The translations under genes and the position numbers were made by a program. This document shows, in pieces, positions 1 through 10,464 of a stretch of DNA of 64,000 nt. Below the pieces are notes generated by a model that worked only from the letters and a program-made list of their open reading frames with translations, was not told the origin of the DNA and did no database searches. This stretch comes from Stagonosporopsis chrysanthemi (taxonomy: Eukaryota > Ascomycota > Dothideomycetes > Pleosporales > Didymellaceae), in the NCBI GenBank assembly GCA_022560025.1, contig JAFISE010000019.1:62001-126000 (forward strand), read 5' to 3'. How positions within the stretch are numbered: the first letter of the stretch is position 1; each line of letters opens with the position of its first letter.

Positions 1-2
1 TG

Positions 3-155
3 GATTCAGCAGTTGCAAAAGCACAAACGTCGATTGAATATCACTGCAGAGTTCTTGATACCCTGGTTAACAAAGATGAGGAGATGCGGATAATCCGCCG
101 CCGAAGCATCGAGCTGGGAGAGGAAATTATCAAGCTCAAGATGCAACTGCAATAG
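3..155 (+). CDS. 3' end of an unknown coiled-coil protein (cut by window edge)
   Basis: The frame is open from the window edge to a TAG at 153-155, giving about 50 C-terminal residues. They are rich in E, K, R, I and L with heptad-like spacing (for example KDEEMRIIRRRSIELGEEII), which suggests a coiled coil. The other two forward frames have stops within this stretch. Nothing in the fragment identifies a family, and the start and domains lie outside the window. It could also be the last exon of a multi-exon gene. Confidence 0.5.
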   Translation, partial: DSAVAKAQTSIEYHCRVLDTLVNKDEEMRIIRRRSIELGEEIIKLKMQLQ

Positions 156-420
156 CTGAGGGACAAGCAGCATACAGAAAAGAGTGTTTAAGTTAAGATG
201 ATGGTCTTGACGGTGCCCTCAGTCTCATCGCATCAGGTGCGAACGTCCACTTGTTCCCTCCGTTGCAGTCATAGCCTTCCGCTTCTGGACAGAACTCCAG
301 TCCATGCCTGGCGCAAGCAGACCCTACAACTCTGCATCATCTCTCGCCCTGGCCCTTACAAGCTCGCTCTCGCTGATCTTCCTGCCCACCAGCGCATCCG
401 TTGACATCTAACATCACCTC

Positions 421-2955
421 TCAAGGCCCCAGGCTAGGCGGCACATCCTCCAATCGCGTACCCCATGCGCTCTCCTCAGCCCCTAGTGTCAATTCCAGCA
501 CACCACCCTCAAGGAAGAAACTATGCGTGATCCAGTTTCTTGTATATGGCTTCCCGTCCAATGTCGCACTCTTCACATAGATGTTCCTGTGCTCAGAATC
601 AAAATTGAGGTTGCGCACCGTCGCCACCTTCCCCGTCTGCCCATTCGTTATACTAACCTCCTCGAAGAATGGCGGGATAATGAAATACACATCCTGGCCC
701 GCATTGGGATACACCCCCATCATGACCAGTGCGGCAAACGAGCCCATGGAGCCAGAGTCGTCGTTCCCCGGGATGCCCACGATGGTGTCGTTGAACTGGC
801 TGGGGATATACTCATGCGCGCGCTGAGCGCTCTTGCCCGGGCGGCCCGCGTAGTGGTACAAGAAGAGGTTGAGGAATGAGGGTTCGTTACCGAGATACAG
901 CGCGCCGCTTTCGTGCAGCCAGTCGAGGCGGCGAAGGAAGATCTCGGTGCCTCCCATCGTGCTTATCAACGTTGACATGTCGCCTGGCACGAAGAATGTA
1001 TATAGCCAGACAGGACCTTCGTATGTCTCGCCTCCGCTGGGATTGAGGTAGCAGCCCATAGGACTCATCAGTGGCGAGCAGTAGATGGGGTCTTGGTAGC
1101 CCCAGGTGCCGTTCGTGTAGCGCGGCTGCAGGAAGCCTTGAAACCCGGTGTCAGCGCCGTTGACGGAGCTACGTTGTGCGGGATTGAACATGTTCATCCA
1201 GTTTCTGCTGCGGGAGAGGTACTTTGTGGCATCGTCGGCGTGGCCGAGGGCGCGAGCCAGTGTGCTGATGGTGAAGTCGTTGTATGCGTATTCCACTGTT
1301 CGCGAAATGGAACGCGTTTCAAGGCCGTCGCCATCGGTGTCGACGTTATCGGTAGGGATGTAGCCTAGATTCTTCCATGAAGTAAGCCCTCCGCGCCCCT
1401 CGATATTCCAGTCTGCAGGCTCGATCTCGGCGTCCTTGACGATGGCTTCGTAGGCTATTGCCCAGTCAACGTCGGCAGTGATGTTCTTGAAATAAGCGTC
1501 AACGATGACAATATCAGCGTTGGAACCACCCTGCGTCGAGCCTGGCTAGATTAGGATATAACCAGAGAGCTTGAAGGAGAGACTGACCTTTACACAGACT
1601 CATCCTGCAGTCGGGCAGGTATCCCTCGTGTTTGTATATACTCAACAAGCTCCTAATCATCAGTGTCTGGCTGTGCGGATCGAGAATAGTTAGGAGCGGA
1701 TGTATGCTCCTGAAAGAGTCCCAGATACAGTAGTAAGAATCATAGTACGGCTCGCCGTCATCCCAGAACGGGTTCTCACCCGTATAGTCCTGAGGGGAGA
1801 TCATGGTGCGATAAATACCACTCCAAAACGTCTTCAGAAAGACTCCAGACACGCCACCATCTTTCAGTGTGACTACAGAGAGTTTTGCTCTCCACGCGTC
1901 CTCAGCAGCAGCTACAAAGCCATCGAAGTCCGTCGTCGCGATCTCGCGCTCGGCATTGGCGCAGGCCTGCTCCTCGCTGACGAAACTCATGCCGACTCTG
2001 GCGAGAATGTGATTGCCAGCATGGGGTTTCTCGAACTGGACCCAGCCACCTGCAGGCGTGTCCTTGGGTGTCTGGCGCTCCTCTCCAGGTCTGGATTTTA
2101 GGCTTTGGGCAAGAGAATCAGGGTATTTCGACCATACACCAGCATCTTTAATGGTAGCGCCATCGAAATCTAGACAGAAGTACGATTGATAGTTTCCACT
2201 CCCGAAAGAGGGTGAGAAGCGACCACCTCCTGTGATGCGTCCACTGTCAGGGTAGACGCTTATGTTGGTCTGACTTCCACTTTGGGGGAGATCAGTGAGC
2301 TCGACTAGAATATGTGGACTCAGTGTCGTGTTTTGTGTTGTTGGGGTCTCCGGGAAAGTAAATCTATACAGAGCCGTGTGGTTCGTGACGGTCATCTCTG
2401 TCCTAATATCAGAAGCCAAGGTAATATCGAAGTACCCAGGCCGCGCATGTACACTTCCTTGCTTCCTCGGAGTTGCTCGATTCCACATGCTATAACGGCA
2501 TGCATTGACATCGTCATTGGGGCACCCGGCTTGTGCAAAGATAGGAAAGTTGCCTAGTGATGCGGCACCACCTGTTCCGCTGTCGTGCATATGTGAGAAG
2601 CCGTAAACGGGAGACCCATCGGATGCGAAACCTCCCTGGTTTTCGCCGCCTGCTATATCGGCTCCAGCTTTGGCCATGCCTGTATTTTTGTCAGACTATT
2701 GCATGTTGCTGCATGTATCGTATGGCTTACCGAACGGAAGTGTGGCTCCAGGGAAGACATGGCCTGCAAAAGATCAGACTCGCTGTGTCGAAAATGATTA
2801 TTACTTTTCTGACCGCCATTAATAGTTCCGATAAGTGGATCGACGTAGTCGTAAGGTGTTTTGCCACGGCTGTCTGGTAGACCTTGCGCGTCAGTAAGCG
2901 TGCTCAAGCACGACCACAGGCCCAGAAGAACATTAAGTCGAGATGAGAATCGCAT
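421..2955 (-). CDS. Secreted GH92 family alpha-1,2-mannosidase-like protein, 4 exons, 795 aa
   Basis: Glycoside hydrolase family 92 enzymes are calcium-dependent exo-mannosidases acting on alpha-mannosides of N-glycans or fungal mannan. Exons on the minus strand: 2955-2814, 2763-2731, 2679-1588, 1541-421. The first 23 residues form a signal peptide (hydrophobic LNVLLGLWSCLSTL), so the protein is secreted. Family motifs in order: YVDPLIGT and NGGHVFPGATLPFG (about 37-58), LCKGSTQGGSNAD, YEGPVWLYTFFVPGD (near 596), GNEPSF (near 640) and GNDDSGSMG (681-689), whose acidic pair matches the family's proposed catalytic base region. Length is usual for the family. The second exon is only 33 bases and carries the invariant HVFPGATLPFG stretch. 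The ATG at 2955 is the first one in frame and gives the signal peptide. Substrate linkage cannot be read from the sequence. Confidence 0.93.
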
Positions 2956-3386
2956 TGCACTTTGAAGAAGTAAGCAATGCGAAAATGTTTGCCCGGTGTC
3001 TGGGGGATCCGCACATATACATTGCTCCTCATTCCTGCCATCTTGGCATGACCCGATGTTACTTTGCCACTACCTTGCTACATTCTGAGCACCTGCACCA
3101 TGGAAATTCGGCCTCGATTGGCAGGCTATGTAATATTGGTATTGTGCTTTTGAGTAAGTGATGTAACCACACTGCCTCGTGACGTGGGGTACATACTAGC
3201 CTACAAAATTGTGAGATGCGGAGATGTCCCGTTGGTTACACTTTTTTTATCTAATAACATCCAATGTGATGCTTGTGAAATGCAGAAAACAGAATAGTGC
3301 CGGTCGCATTAACTTGGTTGCACTTGATGTAATGATGGACTGCGACCAAAACCTCGGCTGCGCGACCTGGTCCGCGCCTTGATCGA
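2956..3386. other. Intergenic stretch, no gene seen
   Basis: This holds the promoter of the GH92 gene and the 3' flank of WDR89, both of which are on the minus strand. Reading frames here are short and show no coding character. Confidence 0.5.
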
Positions 3387-4758
3387 TCAGTAGGGTTCGT
3401 ACCTCTTCTTGTCTTTTTTGTCCTTCTTCTCCTTTCGCTTCTCCTTTCGGTCTCTCTTCTCCTTCTTCTTCGCATCTGCTGCTTCGTCGATGTCCATAGT
3501 CTCGTCGTTTGATGTCTCGGTCTTCCAAGCGCGGACATGACTATCTTCACCCACTGTGTATGTAGTCTGTGTCTGAGAGATGTCAGCTAAACATAGTAGA
3601 GCATGCCTTTTACTCACGTATGTATCGGTGAACAAGTCCCGCACAAGCTCCTCGCCGTGCGCTCCCGGTAACCTGACGCTCTTTGTAAGGTCGTACTCGT
3701 ACTGCAGGACACCTGCACCTTTGTGCAAGGGTACAAGTTCCATACGACTCTCACTAGGCAAATAAGCATTCGCATTTCAGATCAGAGTTCGCTAGCTGAC
3801 CTGTGCTTGCCTATAGCGATAACAGGCTGGCCGCCGACCCAGTGCATCTTCGCCAAGTACTCACAGCCCAACGGCTCCCTCACATCGCCAAAGGCTTTGG
3901 GTGCTGGCTCTTCTTCCTCTTCCTTCTGACTTTGCAAGGCGTAGAAGCTCATCGTTTCGTCGGTTCCGAGCGCAAATATATCTGTGCTCGGGTACATGAA
4001 GCCTGCGTGTGCAATTGCTGATCCATGGTTGATGACCTGGTACAAAGCGTCCTCTTCCTCGACTTGAGATGTGTCGAAGATATTGACAAGGCCATCCGTG
4101 CTAGATGAGAGAAGTAGTGTAGGGAGCGTTGGGTGCAATTGCAAAGACGTCACTGTATCAGTATGCGAGTCGATATATGAGCGCAAAGGCGCTATTGTGT
4201 TGCGCTGGTCCCTAAGTCGCATCAGTTTTTCACGTTTAGATTGTGTGATTGTGGTAACTGTACCAGACGTATACAGGCGATTCGTGAGCTCCATCATCAG
4301 GATTTTCGATGCCAGCAGCTAGAAAGTTCTTTTGTGCATCGCAGACGATTGACGAAATGAGCTTGCTCGCTGGAGCACGCGGTCAGCTTCGAACAAAAGC
4401 TGTTGGCAAGCTATCACATACGACTCTGAACTTCCAGCATTTTCTGTCTGCTTCTCTGGTCCCAGTATCTGATCAAGCCATCTCTCCCGGCTGTTACCAC
4501 GACATTGCTTGGTGCATCGTTGGCCCGCTCGAGACAGGTAATGCTGCTGTTGGCATTCTTGACAACACTGTTCACTTCGAGCGTCGCGGGATCCAAGAAG
4601 CGCAGAGAGTCGTCCGAAGAGATGATGGCGAGTTGATCAGTCTTAGAGTAGCTCAGCGGATCTTGTCGCACTGCTGTGGAGATGATCCTGTAGATGTAGG
4701 AATTCGGCGGCAGTCCAACGTCAGAGTTAAGAGTATGCGCCGCCATTATTACTTTCAT
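3387..4758 (-). CDS. WDR89-like WD40 repeat protein, 5 exons, 391 aa
   Basis: Exons: 4758-4422, 4369-4264, 4211-3801, 3753-3618, 3572-3387. All four introns have GT..AG ends and restore one frame. The product is a WD40 propeller: blade-like segments include VVTAGRDGLIRYWDQRS, SPVYVWDQRN, LLSSSTDGLVNIFD, IFALGTDETMSFYAL and YTVGEDSHVRAWK. The overall architecture, with a weakly conserved propeller and a lysine-rich tail, resembles the WDR89 family of eukaryotes, whose role is poorly defined. The last about 30 residues are almost all K, R, E and D, a probable nuclear or nucleolar localisation signal. Two ATGs (4758 and 4746) are in frame close together and the choice between them is open. The family name is an inference from the blade pattern. 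Confidence 0.82.
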
Positions 4759-5566
4759 CCCTCAGATCGGCAGGGATGCAGTAAGTACGATCAGGCGGCT
4801 CGAGGTCGCTAACGTGGTTCAAGTGCTATCGAAGAGGTGCAAGTCTGCAAAGACAAACAAAATTTTGTGTGGGCGAGATGAGCAACCTTCGTCGTCTACC
4901 CAATCTGTTTGCCATGCTATAGCTAGTTTCGCACGTTCACAGATCCAAGAGGAGCATTACGGAATCCCCGCAATATACAGTGTGCAATCAGCCTTGTTCT
5001 TTCCGCGTGATCTCGCGCTTTAGGACCGGAGCCCAGGAAACGCATTCAAAGGTGCCTTCTGGCAGATCACAGAAGCAGCTTCTCAGCACTGCTGCATGGT
5101 CGATTCACGCATGCACTCGGCTCAGAATTCTGTGAATGGTCTAAACCTTCAATGTCTACATAGTATGTTGCCTTGATATGAAGCTCGTTAAGTTATTATG
5201 CAAACAGTACGAGTGATTAACGACGGGCGTCTCTCTCCGATCCCTCAGATCTCAGTCCACTACCATAACGGCAGCAGACAAATGAGAAGTCACTCCAATG
5301 CCTTCAGCGCTTGCGCTCAGCGTTGGCGATAACGAGGTTCGTGAAGAAGAAGAGGCCAGCCAGGGCGCGTGCGAAGATTTTACGGATTCTCTGCTCAATC
5401 GTGCACGGACGAATTTGCAAGTTGAGTAAGCGGAGGCTGCTGATTGGCGACGGCTACGACCTCGGGAATCCGAGGAAGGAACGAACGACGACATCGATGC
5501 GTGAAGACCAAGACATCCTCCCTCGAAGTAATTGACGACGATAACGCCTGTTGTGCAGAGACGACA
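4759..5566. other. Shared upstream region of WDR89 and sdhC
   Basis: The genes on either side diverge from here. The interval contains only short frames without recognisable products and presumably holds two promoters and a 5' untranslated region for the mitochondrial gene. Confidence 0.5.
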
Positions 5567-6301
5567 ATGGCTTCTCAGCGTGTTTTCCAGCTTGGCCTGC
5601 GCCGCGCAGCTGCTCCCAGCTTCAAGATCCAGCCCGCTGGCCGCACTATTCAGAAGAGGTACGTCTTCAGTAACCCGCAAGCGATCTGCCCGTTCGACGT
5701 ATGAGGCCGACCTTTAGAAAGGCGCAATGCTGTGTGAGAGGTCCAGAATCACTGCCGCGACGCTCGCAGCATCTTCCAGGCCATTGTTATGCCAGCAGCA
5801 CCAGCAGCGGCCCCTCACGCCGAAGGATTCCCCAGGAGCACACGCTGACAATACAACAGGCTCGCCGCCACAGAGTCCGCCTCGCAAGAAACCGCCCAGG
5901 AAATCCTGCGCAAGCAGCGTCTCCAACGCCCCGTCTCGCCGCATCTGTCCATCTACCGCCCGCAAATCACCTGGTATGCCTCGTCCCTGAACCGCATCAC
6001 GGGCATCACGCTTTCGGGCTCCCTGTACCTGTTTGGCCTCGCATACCTCGCCGCGCCTTACACGGGATGGCACCTCGAGACCGCATCGATGGTTGCGGCG
6101 GTCGCGGCATGGCCCGTTGCTGCTAAGGTGGCGCTGAAGAGCTTCTTCGCATTCCCCATGTTCTTCCACTCGTTCAACGGTGTCAGGCACTTGCTGTGGG
6201 ATATCGGTGTTGGTTTCACCAACCAGCAGGTCATCAGGACTGGTTGGTCGGTTGTCGGAATCACGATCGCCACGTCGCTGTACTACGTCTTCTTTCAGTA
6301 G
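5567..6301 (+). CDS. sdhC: Succinate dehydrogenase cytochrome b560 subunit (complex II subunit C), 2 exons, 177 aa
   Basis: This is the membrane anchor subunit of mitochondrial complex II that helps bind haem b and ubiquinone. Exons: 5567-5658 and 5860-6301. The roughly 45 N-terminal residues are rich in R, A, S and Q and act as a mitochondrial targeting sequence. Then comes the RPVSPHLSIYRPQ motif, the quinone-site segment ITWYASSLNRITG (67-79) and three membrane spans. The signature HSFNGVRHLLWDIG (134-147) fits the PROSITE SdhC pattern H-x3-[GA]-x-R-[HF]. In the first PROSITE motif the usual His is Asn75, as in other Pleosporales. The residues linked in the literature to SDHI fungicide resistance (T68, W69, N75, G79, H134, S135) are all in the sensitive form. 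The 201-base intron is longer than most here. Confidence 0.96.
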
Positions 6302-6616
6302 ATGTGTGCGCGCGATTGGAGGTGCGTGAGATTGTGGGAGGAGAAAGACAGAAAGAGAACCATGGTCTGGAGTGCGGCAGAACGAGGAACCTAACGGCGT
6401 GTAAAGTCGGAGGAAGAGAGGAGGGTTTGATATGTTGGGTTGAGGTGGAAGCACAGCCTGTACATTCTACGTGTTTTCCAATACGAATTTCTCGTTTCAA
6501 TGCGAAAGCACTGGCGCTACATGCACGGCAAACATTTTGTGGCAGCATGCTGCGATGTGCCGTACTACCTTCTCTTCCGAAGCTCTCCAGATCGGAGCTT
6601 GCTCAAACATAAGCCA

Positions 6617-7417
6617 TTACCCAGTTCTACTCCACTTCGTCTCGTCTCCGTTAACCCCGTTCGACCCTTCAGCATCATCTCTCGGCCTTACTGTTCCCGC
6701 ACCTGGCCCCAGCTCCTCCCCAATCACCATCCCATTAAAGTTGCCCTCCTCATCGACATACTGATCCATGTTCTCCGCAGTAATCCACCCGCTCGCGCCC
6801 GGCGTGGTCAAACCATCTTCGATATCGTCTCCCTTGTCATCGACATTGGGATCTGGGTGGAGATCCGAGCATGTGTTCATGGCGCTGAAGATGTCCTTGA
6901 TGCATGCGCTGTCTGGGGCACTGGTGTAGTTTGGCGGCAGCACCGTGAGCTCGAGGGTCTGTATGTCTTCTTCGTCGTTGACGGTTTCGGCGTCGTTTAA
7001 GGAGAGGTTCATGTAGAGCGCTTCGACTGTGGACTTCCACTTCATGGTCGCGTGGAGGGCGATGGTGGGGTAGGAGATTGCGGCGCCAGTAGGTGTGGGA
7101 GCGAGCTGGAAGAGGAGGAGGGACCTGATCTGGGTTAGACTTTATGTGTCTCTTGCGACTGTATGTACGTACTCTGAAGTCACCCAGATGTCTACGTCTT
7201 TGATCAGGGTGTCGTCGCCATCTGTTGTAGTGCTGAACTTGGCAAACACAGGGTCTTCCTGTAGTTGCGATGCTGGCGCTGAGAGTGTAACGCCAGAGTA
7301 GCTTGCGTATGTGACTGGCTTTGCGCCGTAGAAGGTCGCTGGAGTTTGTTGCTGGTGCTCTTGTAGCGGGGTGAAGTCAGAGGCCTGGGGCGCGCTGTGC
7401 AAGTGTCGAATAGACAT
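6617..7417 (-). CDS. pICln-like Sm-protein assembly chaperone (Voldacs domain), 2 exons, 253 aa
   Basis: pICln is a subunit of the methylosome that binds Sm proteins and guides spliceosomal snRNP assembly; it was first described as a chloride-conductance regulator. Exons: 7417-7169 and 7129-6617, intron GTACAT..CAG. The PH-like Voldacs domain runs from about residue 15 (VTYASYSGVTLSAP) through VDIWVTSEY and the ISYPTIALHA strand to LYMNL near 120. After it comes an acidic tail rich in D, E, N and G, as is usual for the family; the protein ends with GDETKWSRTG. The gene is head to head with WDR83, and only 276 bases separate the start codons. The assignment rests on the domain's strand pattern and acidic tail. 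Confidence 0.85.
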
Positions 7418-7693
7418 TTTGGTGGACCGGGTAGGATTATCAGGGATTTGCGACAGGGATTCTGTACTTTTGAATGTATATCGAGCGTTGCGTGGTTGGA
7501 CCGTAGGAGTGTCGCGCTGAGGTAGCTGCCTTCGAAAAAGTGGCCGAGCGTCATAGCTCCTTACCTTCGATCGACTGGCGGGGTGCTTCCACTCGACACA
7601 ACGTGCTGGGAACTGGCTGACCACTTGGTTTGGGCAGTGAATTCTGGCTTCACGATGCTTTGAACATCTCCAAGTTGTGCGAGAGCTACAAAG
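7418..7693. promoter_or_regulatory. Bidirectional promoter between pICln and WDR83 genes
   Basis: The 276 bases separate two divergent start codons. No clear TATA box was seen on either side. Both flanking products belong to pre-mRNA splicing, so co-expression from a shared promoter is plausible but inferred. Confidence 0.5.
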
Positions 7694-8695
7694 ATGTCCG
7701 CATTTCCCACCAAGCCGATCGCCAAACTCACCGGCCACAATGGCATCGTCCACGCCGTCGCATACTCTTCTGGCTCGCAATCTTACATCCTGACCGGCTC
7801 TTCCGACCGTACAATTCGACTCTTCAACCCACAGAAAGCCCCCACATCCTCCGTCGCGCCTACCGCATCGAACGCCTATCCATCCGGTCTCGTCAACAAG
7901 TACAGCGCGCATGGCTATGAAGTCCTCTCCATTGATGTTAATACCGACAACGACAAGTTCGTCTCAACCGGCGGCGATAAGACGGTCTTTGTGTGGGATG
8001 TACAGACTGCGCAAACAGTTAGACGCTTCACAGGCCACGCAGGGCGCATCAATCGAGGTGTCTTTGGTGGAGAGGGGGACAGCATCATTGTATCTGGAAG
8101 CTTTGACGGAACAGTGAGGGTCTGGGACTTGAAGTCGAACGCGTACAAACCCATCATGACGTTCGACGACGCCAAAGACAGCATCACTGATGTGGCTGTT
8201 CATGATGCCGAGATCCTGGCTACAAGTGTCGATGGCAGAGTCAGAAGCTACGATCTCAGAACCGGTATGTGCGAGGCTGATGTCATTGGCTTCCCATGCA
8301 CAAGTTTGGCTGTTTCGAAGAAGGGCACAGAAATGCTGGTCAGCTCGCTTGATTCAACCATCAGACTGATGGACCGTTTCAACGGGGAGCTATTGAAGGC
8401 GTATAAGGACGAAGCCTTTGTCAACAAAGATTTAAGGGTTAGAAGCACTCTAGGCTTGAACGACAGTGTTGTGCTAAGTGGCAGCGACGATGGCATGGTC
8501 TTTGCATGGGACATTATGGGGGAAGAATGTATGCACCGGTTTAAGCATTCTGAGATGCGCGAGGTGTATGGCAAGAAATCGGTTGTTCAGCCAGCTAGCA
8601 AGAAGGAGGTTGTTTCGGCGGTGGCCTTTTGCAAGACACGGCGAGAATGGGTCAGTGGTGGAGGAGATGGCAATGTCATTGTGTGGGGAGTGTGA
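7694..8695 (+). CDS. WD40 protein of the WDR83/MORG1 family, single exon, 333 aa
   Basis: WDR83 (MORG1) is a seven-bladed WD40 scaffold found in the catalytic spliceosome and, in animals, on MAP-kinase and hypoxia pathways. The frame is uninterrupted. Blades start with GHNGIVHAVAYSSGSQSYILTG, then HGYEVLSIDV..FVSTGGDKTVFVWD, GHAGRINRGVF..IVSGSFDGTVRVWD, DSITDVAVHDAEILATSVDGRVRSYD, CTSLAVS..LVSSLDSTIRLMD, VVLSGSDDGMVFAWD and VVSAVAFCKTRREWVSGGGDGNVIVWG. The length and the blade endings match the family. The ATG at 7694 is the first in frame and starts the first blade directly. Confidence 0.93.
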   Translation: MSAFPTKPIAKLTGHNGIVHAVAYSSGSQSYILTGSSDRTIRLFNPQKAPTSSVAPTASNAYPSGLVNKYSAHGYEVLSIDVNTDNDKFVSTGGDKTVFVWDVQTAQTVRRFTGHAGRINRGVFGGEGDSIIVSGSFDGTVRVWDLKSNAYKPIMTFDDAKDSITDVAVHDAEILATSVDGRVRSYDLRTGMCEADVIGFPCTSLAVSKKGTEMLVSSLDSTIRLMDRFNGELLKAYKDEAFVNKDLRVRSTLGLNDSVVLSGSDDGMVFAWDIMGEECMHRFKHSEMREVYGKKSVVQPASKKEVVSAVAFCKTRREWVSGGGDGNVIVWGV

Positions 8696-8829
8696 CCGCT
8701 TCCACGATCACTTCAAAGACTTCTGCAATGCGGTAGTTTCGTCAACCTTCGGCATCACACGGACATATCCCACGACTCGGTCCACGGCACTTGGGCATCC
8801 TCCGACTTGACCAATCAAGTCAGTCTCTC

Positions 8830-9313
8830 CTACACATTGGGCTCCCTTTGATATACCGGCAATGGCTCATGAATCACTCCTATCTCCAACTCCGAGTCTT
8901 GCTTTTGCATGGAGGGAGTGCGCGATGGCAGCCCTATCGACAGATCTTTTGTTCGAAATCCCATCTTCGCACCGCGCTTCCTGCTCCGGTCCCACAAGAA
9001 TAGAGTCACAGCAATGATGCCAAGTGACCCGATAAAGACACCAAAGATGATAGTAGTATGTCTGCTGGAGCTTGTTGGTTGGCGCCAGGCGCGACTGGAT
9101 GGTTGAGATTGCGTAGCGGGCATTTCGAGTGTGCGCGCGAGAGGTTGAAAGACCGAGCAAATTCAAATTGCTTCGCCACCCAGTGTTTTCGAAGGCCAAT
9201 TTCGAACGCTCAGGTTGTGGGGATGAATGATTTATGAAGAGCTGAGCGGGTACAAGAGGGATCGTCTGTGATGCAAGAAGTACGATCTGGCTTGGTTTCA
9301 TGCGGCTATGCAT
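8830..9313 (-). CDS. Small single-pass membrane protein, probably spliced, unrecognised
   Basis: A frame from 9123 to 8830 encodes a strong transmembrane segment (TTIIFGVFIGSLGIIAVTLF) followed by a basic stop-transfer RSRKRG and a short cytoplasmic tail ending EPLPVYQREPNV. Upstream, in another frame, the ATG at 9313 (or 9301) starts a signal-peptide-like segment (QIVLLASQTIPLVPAQL). The frames can be joined by an intron from about 9180 (a weak GTGGCG donor) to a CCAG near 9083 with a CTCAAC-like branch site before it. The result would be a type I membrane protein of about 130 aa. The donor is poor, so the first exon is uncertain; the membrane segment itself is clear. No family recognised. 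Confidence 0.45.
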
Positions 9314-10464
9314 ATCAACACGAAGAGGTGACTACGGGTCCCAGGCTGTCTTTTATAAGAGCGAAATCATGTGCCGCACCAGTTGCACGCGCTCAGGGCT
9401 GCTAGTGGCACAGCCATGATCACCGCTGCCTACCAATGCCAACGCACCTGTTTCGGTTGCATTATCTCTGAAAGCCTTCTCGTATTGGTCTTCAACATAC
9501 ACAACTGTTGATTGCTGTAAGGCTGAAGGGTTTCTTCTAACACCTTAGCGATCTGACATGTACATTGAACGGTCGGTCAGCATCGCGTTGTCCGCTCCAG
9601 ACAGTATACTACACATCTGATTGGGCTGCGATATCAAAGGCTGAACTTCACGCGAAAGTCAATTCTTTAGCCTTGCTGACTGCCTCAGAGAATCATCACC
9701 TCAGTGTGGGTTTTGGAGTACTGAAGCGCTCATCATTTCCCCACTCGCTGGCTGTGATCAGACAAAACCGGCTGATCTAAATGCGACTCCGAAGCTGGGC
9801 TTGATAACTTTTCGCATTATGCGTCCGTCTTCCCTCGTCAATACACTATGCGCTGCCGAATTTCGACGCCCCTCCCGTAGGCTTCAGGAGCACGGTCACG
9901 TGCACTGGCATCAATGCTCTTCACACAATAGTACCCCACACCTGCGCGCCTTTCAACAAAACCCTGAAGCGAGTAAAGTCAAATAGCTTTGGTAGACGGT
10001 CATCTCCGAGAGGTCGTTACAACCGCACGGGAACCTGTGCATCTGTGTCAGTTGGGGAAGATGATGCCGCAAATGGTTGGCTTGCCGACATTCGTACAAC
10101 TCGAAGCTTTTCACGGAACATCCCAACGCCTGCTATGCGGGTCGAGAAATAAGAGCTTTAGGATTTCATCGACAGCATGCAACAGCTTCGAAACAGTGTA
10201 TCGTTGCTGCTCGAGTCAAACAACTTCGGGCCTTCGGGAGCGGGCTAAATCAGGTATCCATCTACTCACATACATCTTCCTGACGACCGTGTGTATTTCA
10301 TGAGAATTGAAATAGCAGAGATGCGCCTGAATTTTGGACTATCACGAGTCCATGCAGGTCCGGTTGGACTCACCGTGTCACCACAACACGGGAGAGGGTA
10401 TGTACAGCATAGGAAGTGAGTGACGGATTCACACCATCATGACCATCACTGATCTGCAGATGTC
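9314..10464. other. 1.15 kb without a supported gene
   Basis: Several frames of 60-105 codons are open on the plus strand, but none shows a domain, signal peptide or good splice context. The region probably contains the promoters of the flanking divergent genes. Confidence 0.45.

Noticed and set aside
5714..6454. 246-codon minus-strand frame across sdhC
   Set aside because: Antisense to the conserved sdhC exons; no protein features.
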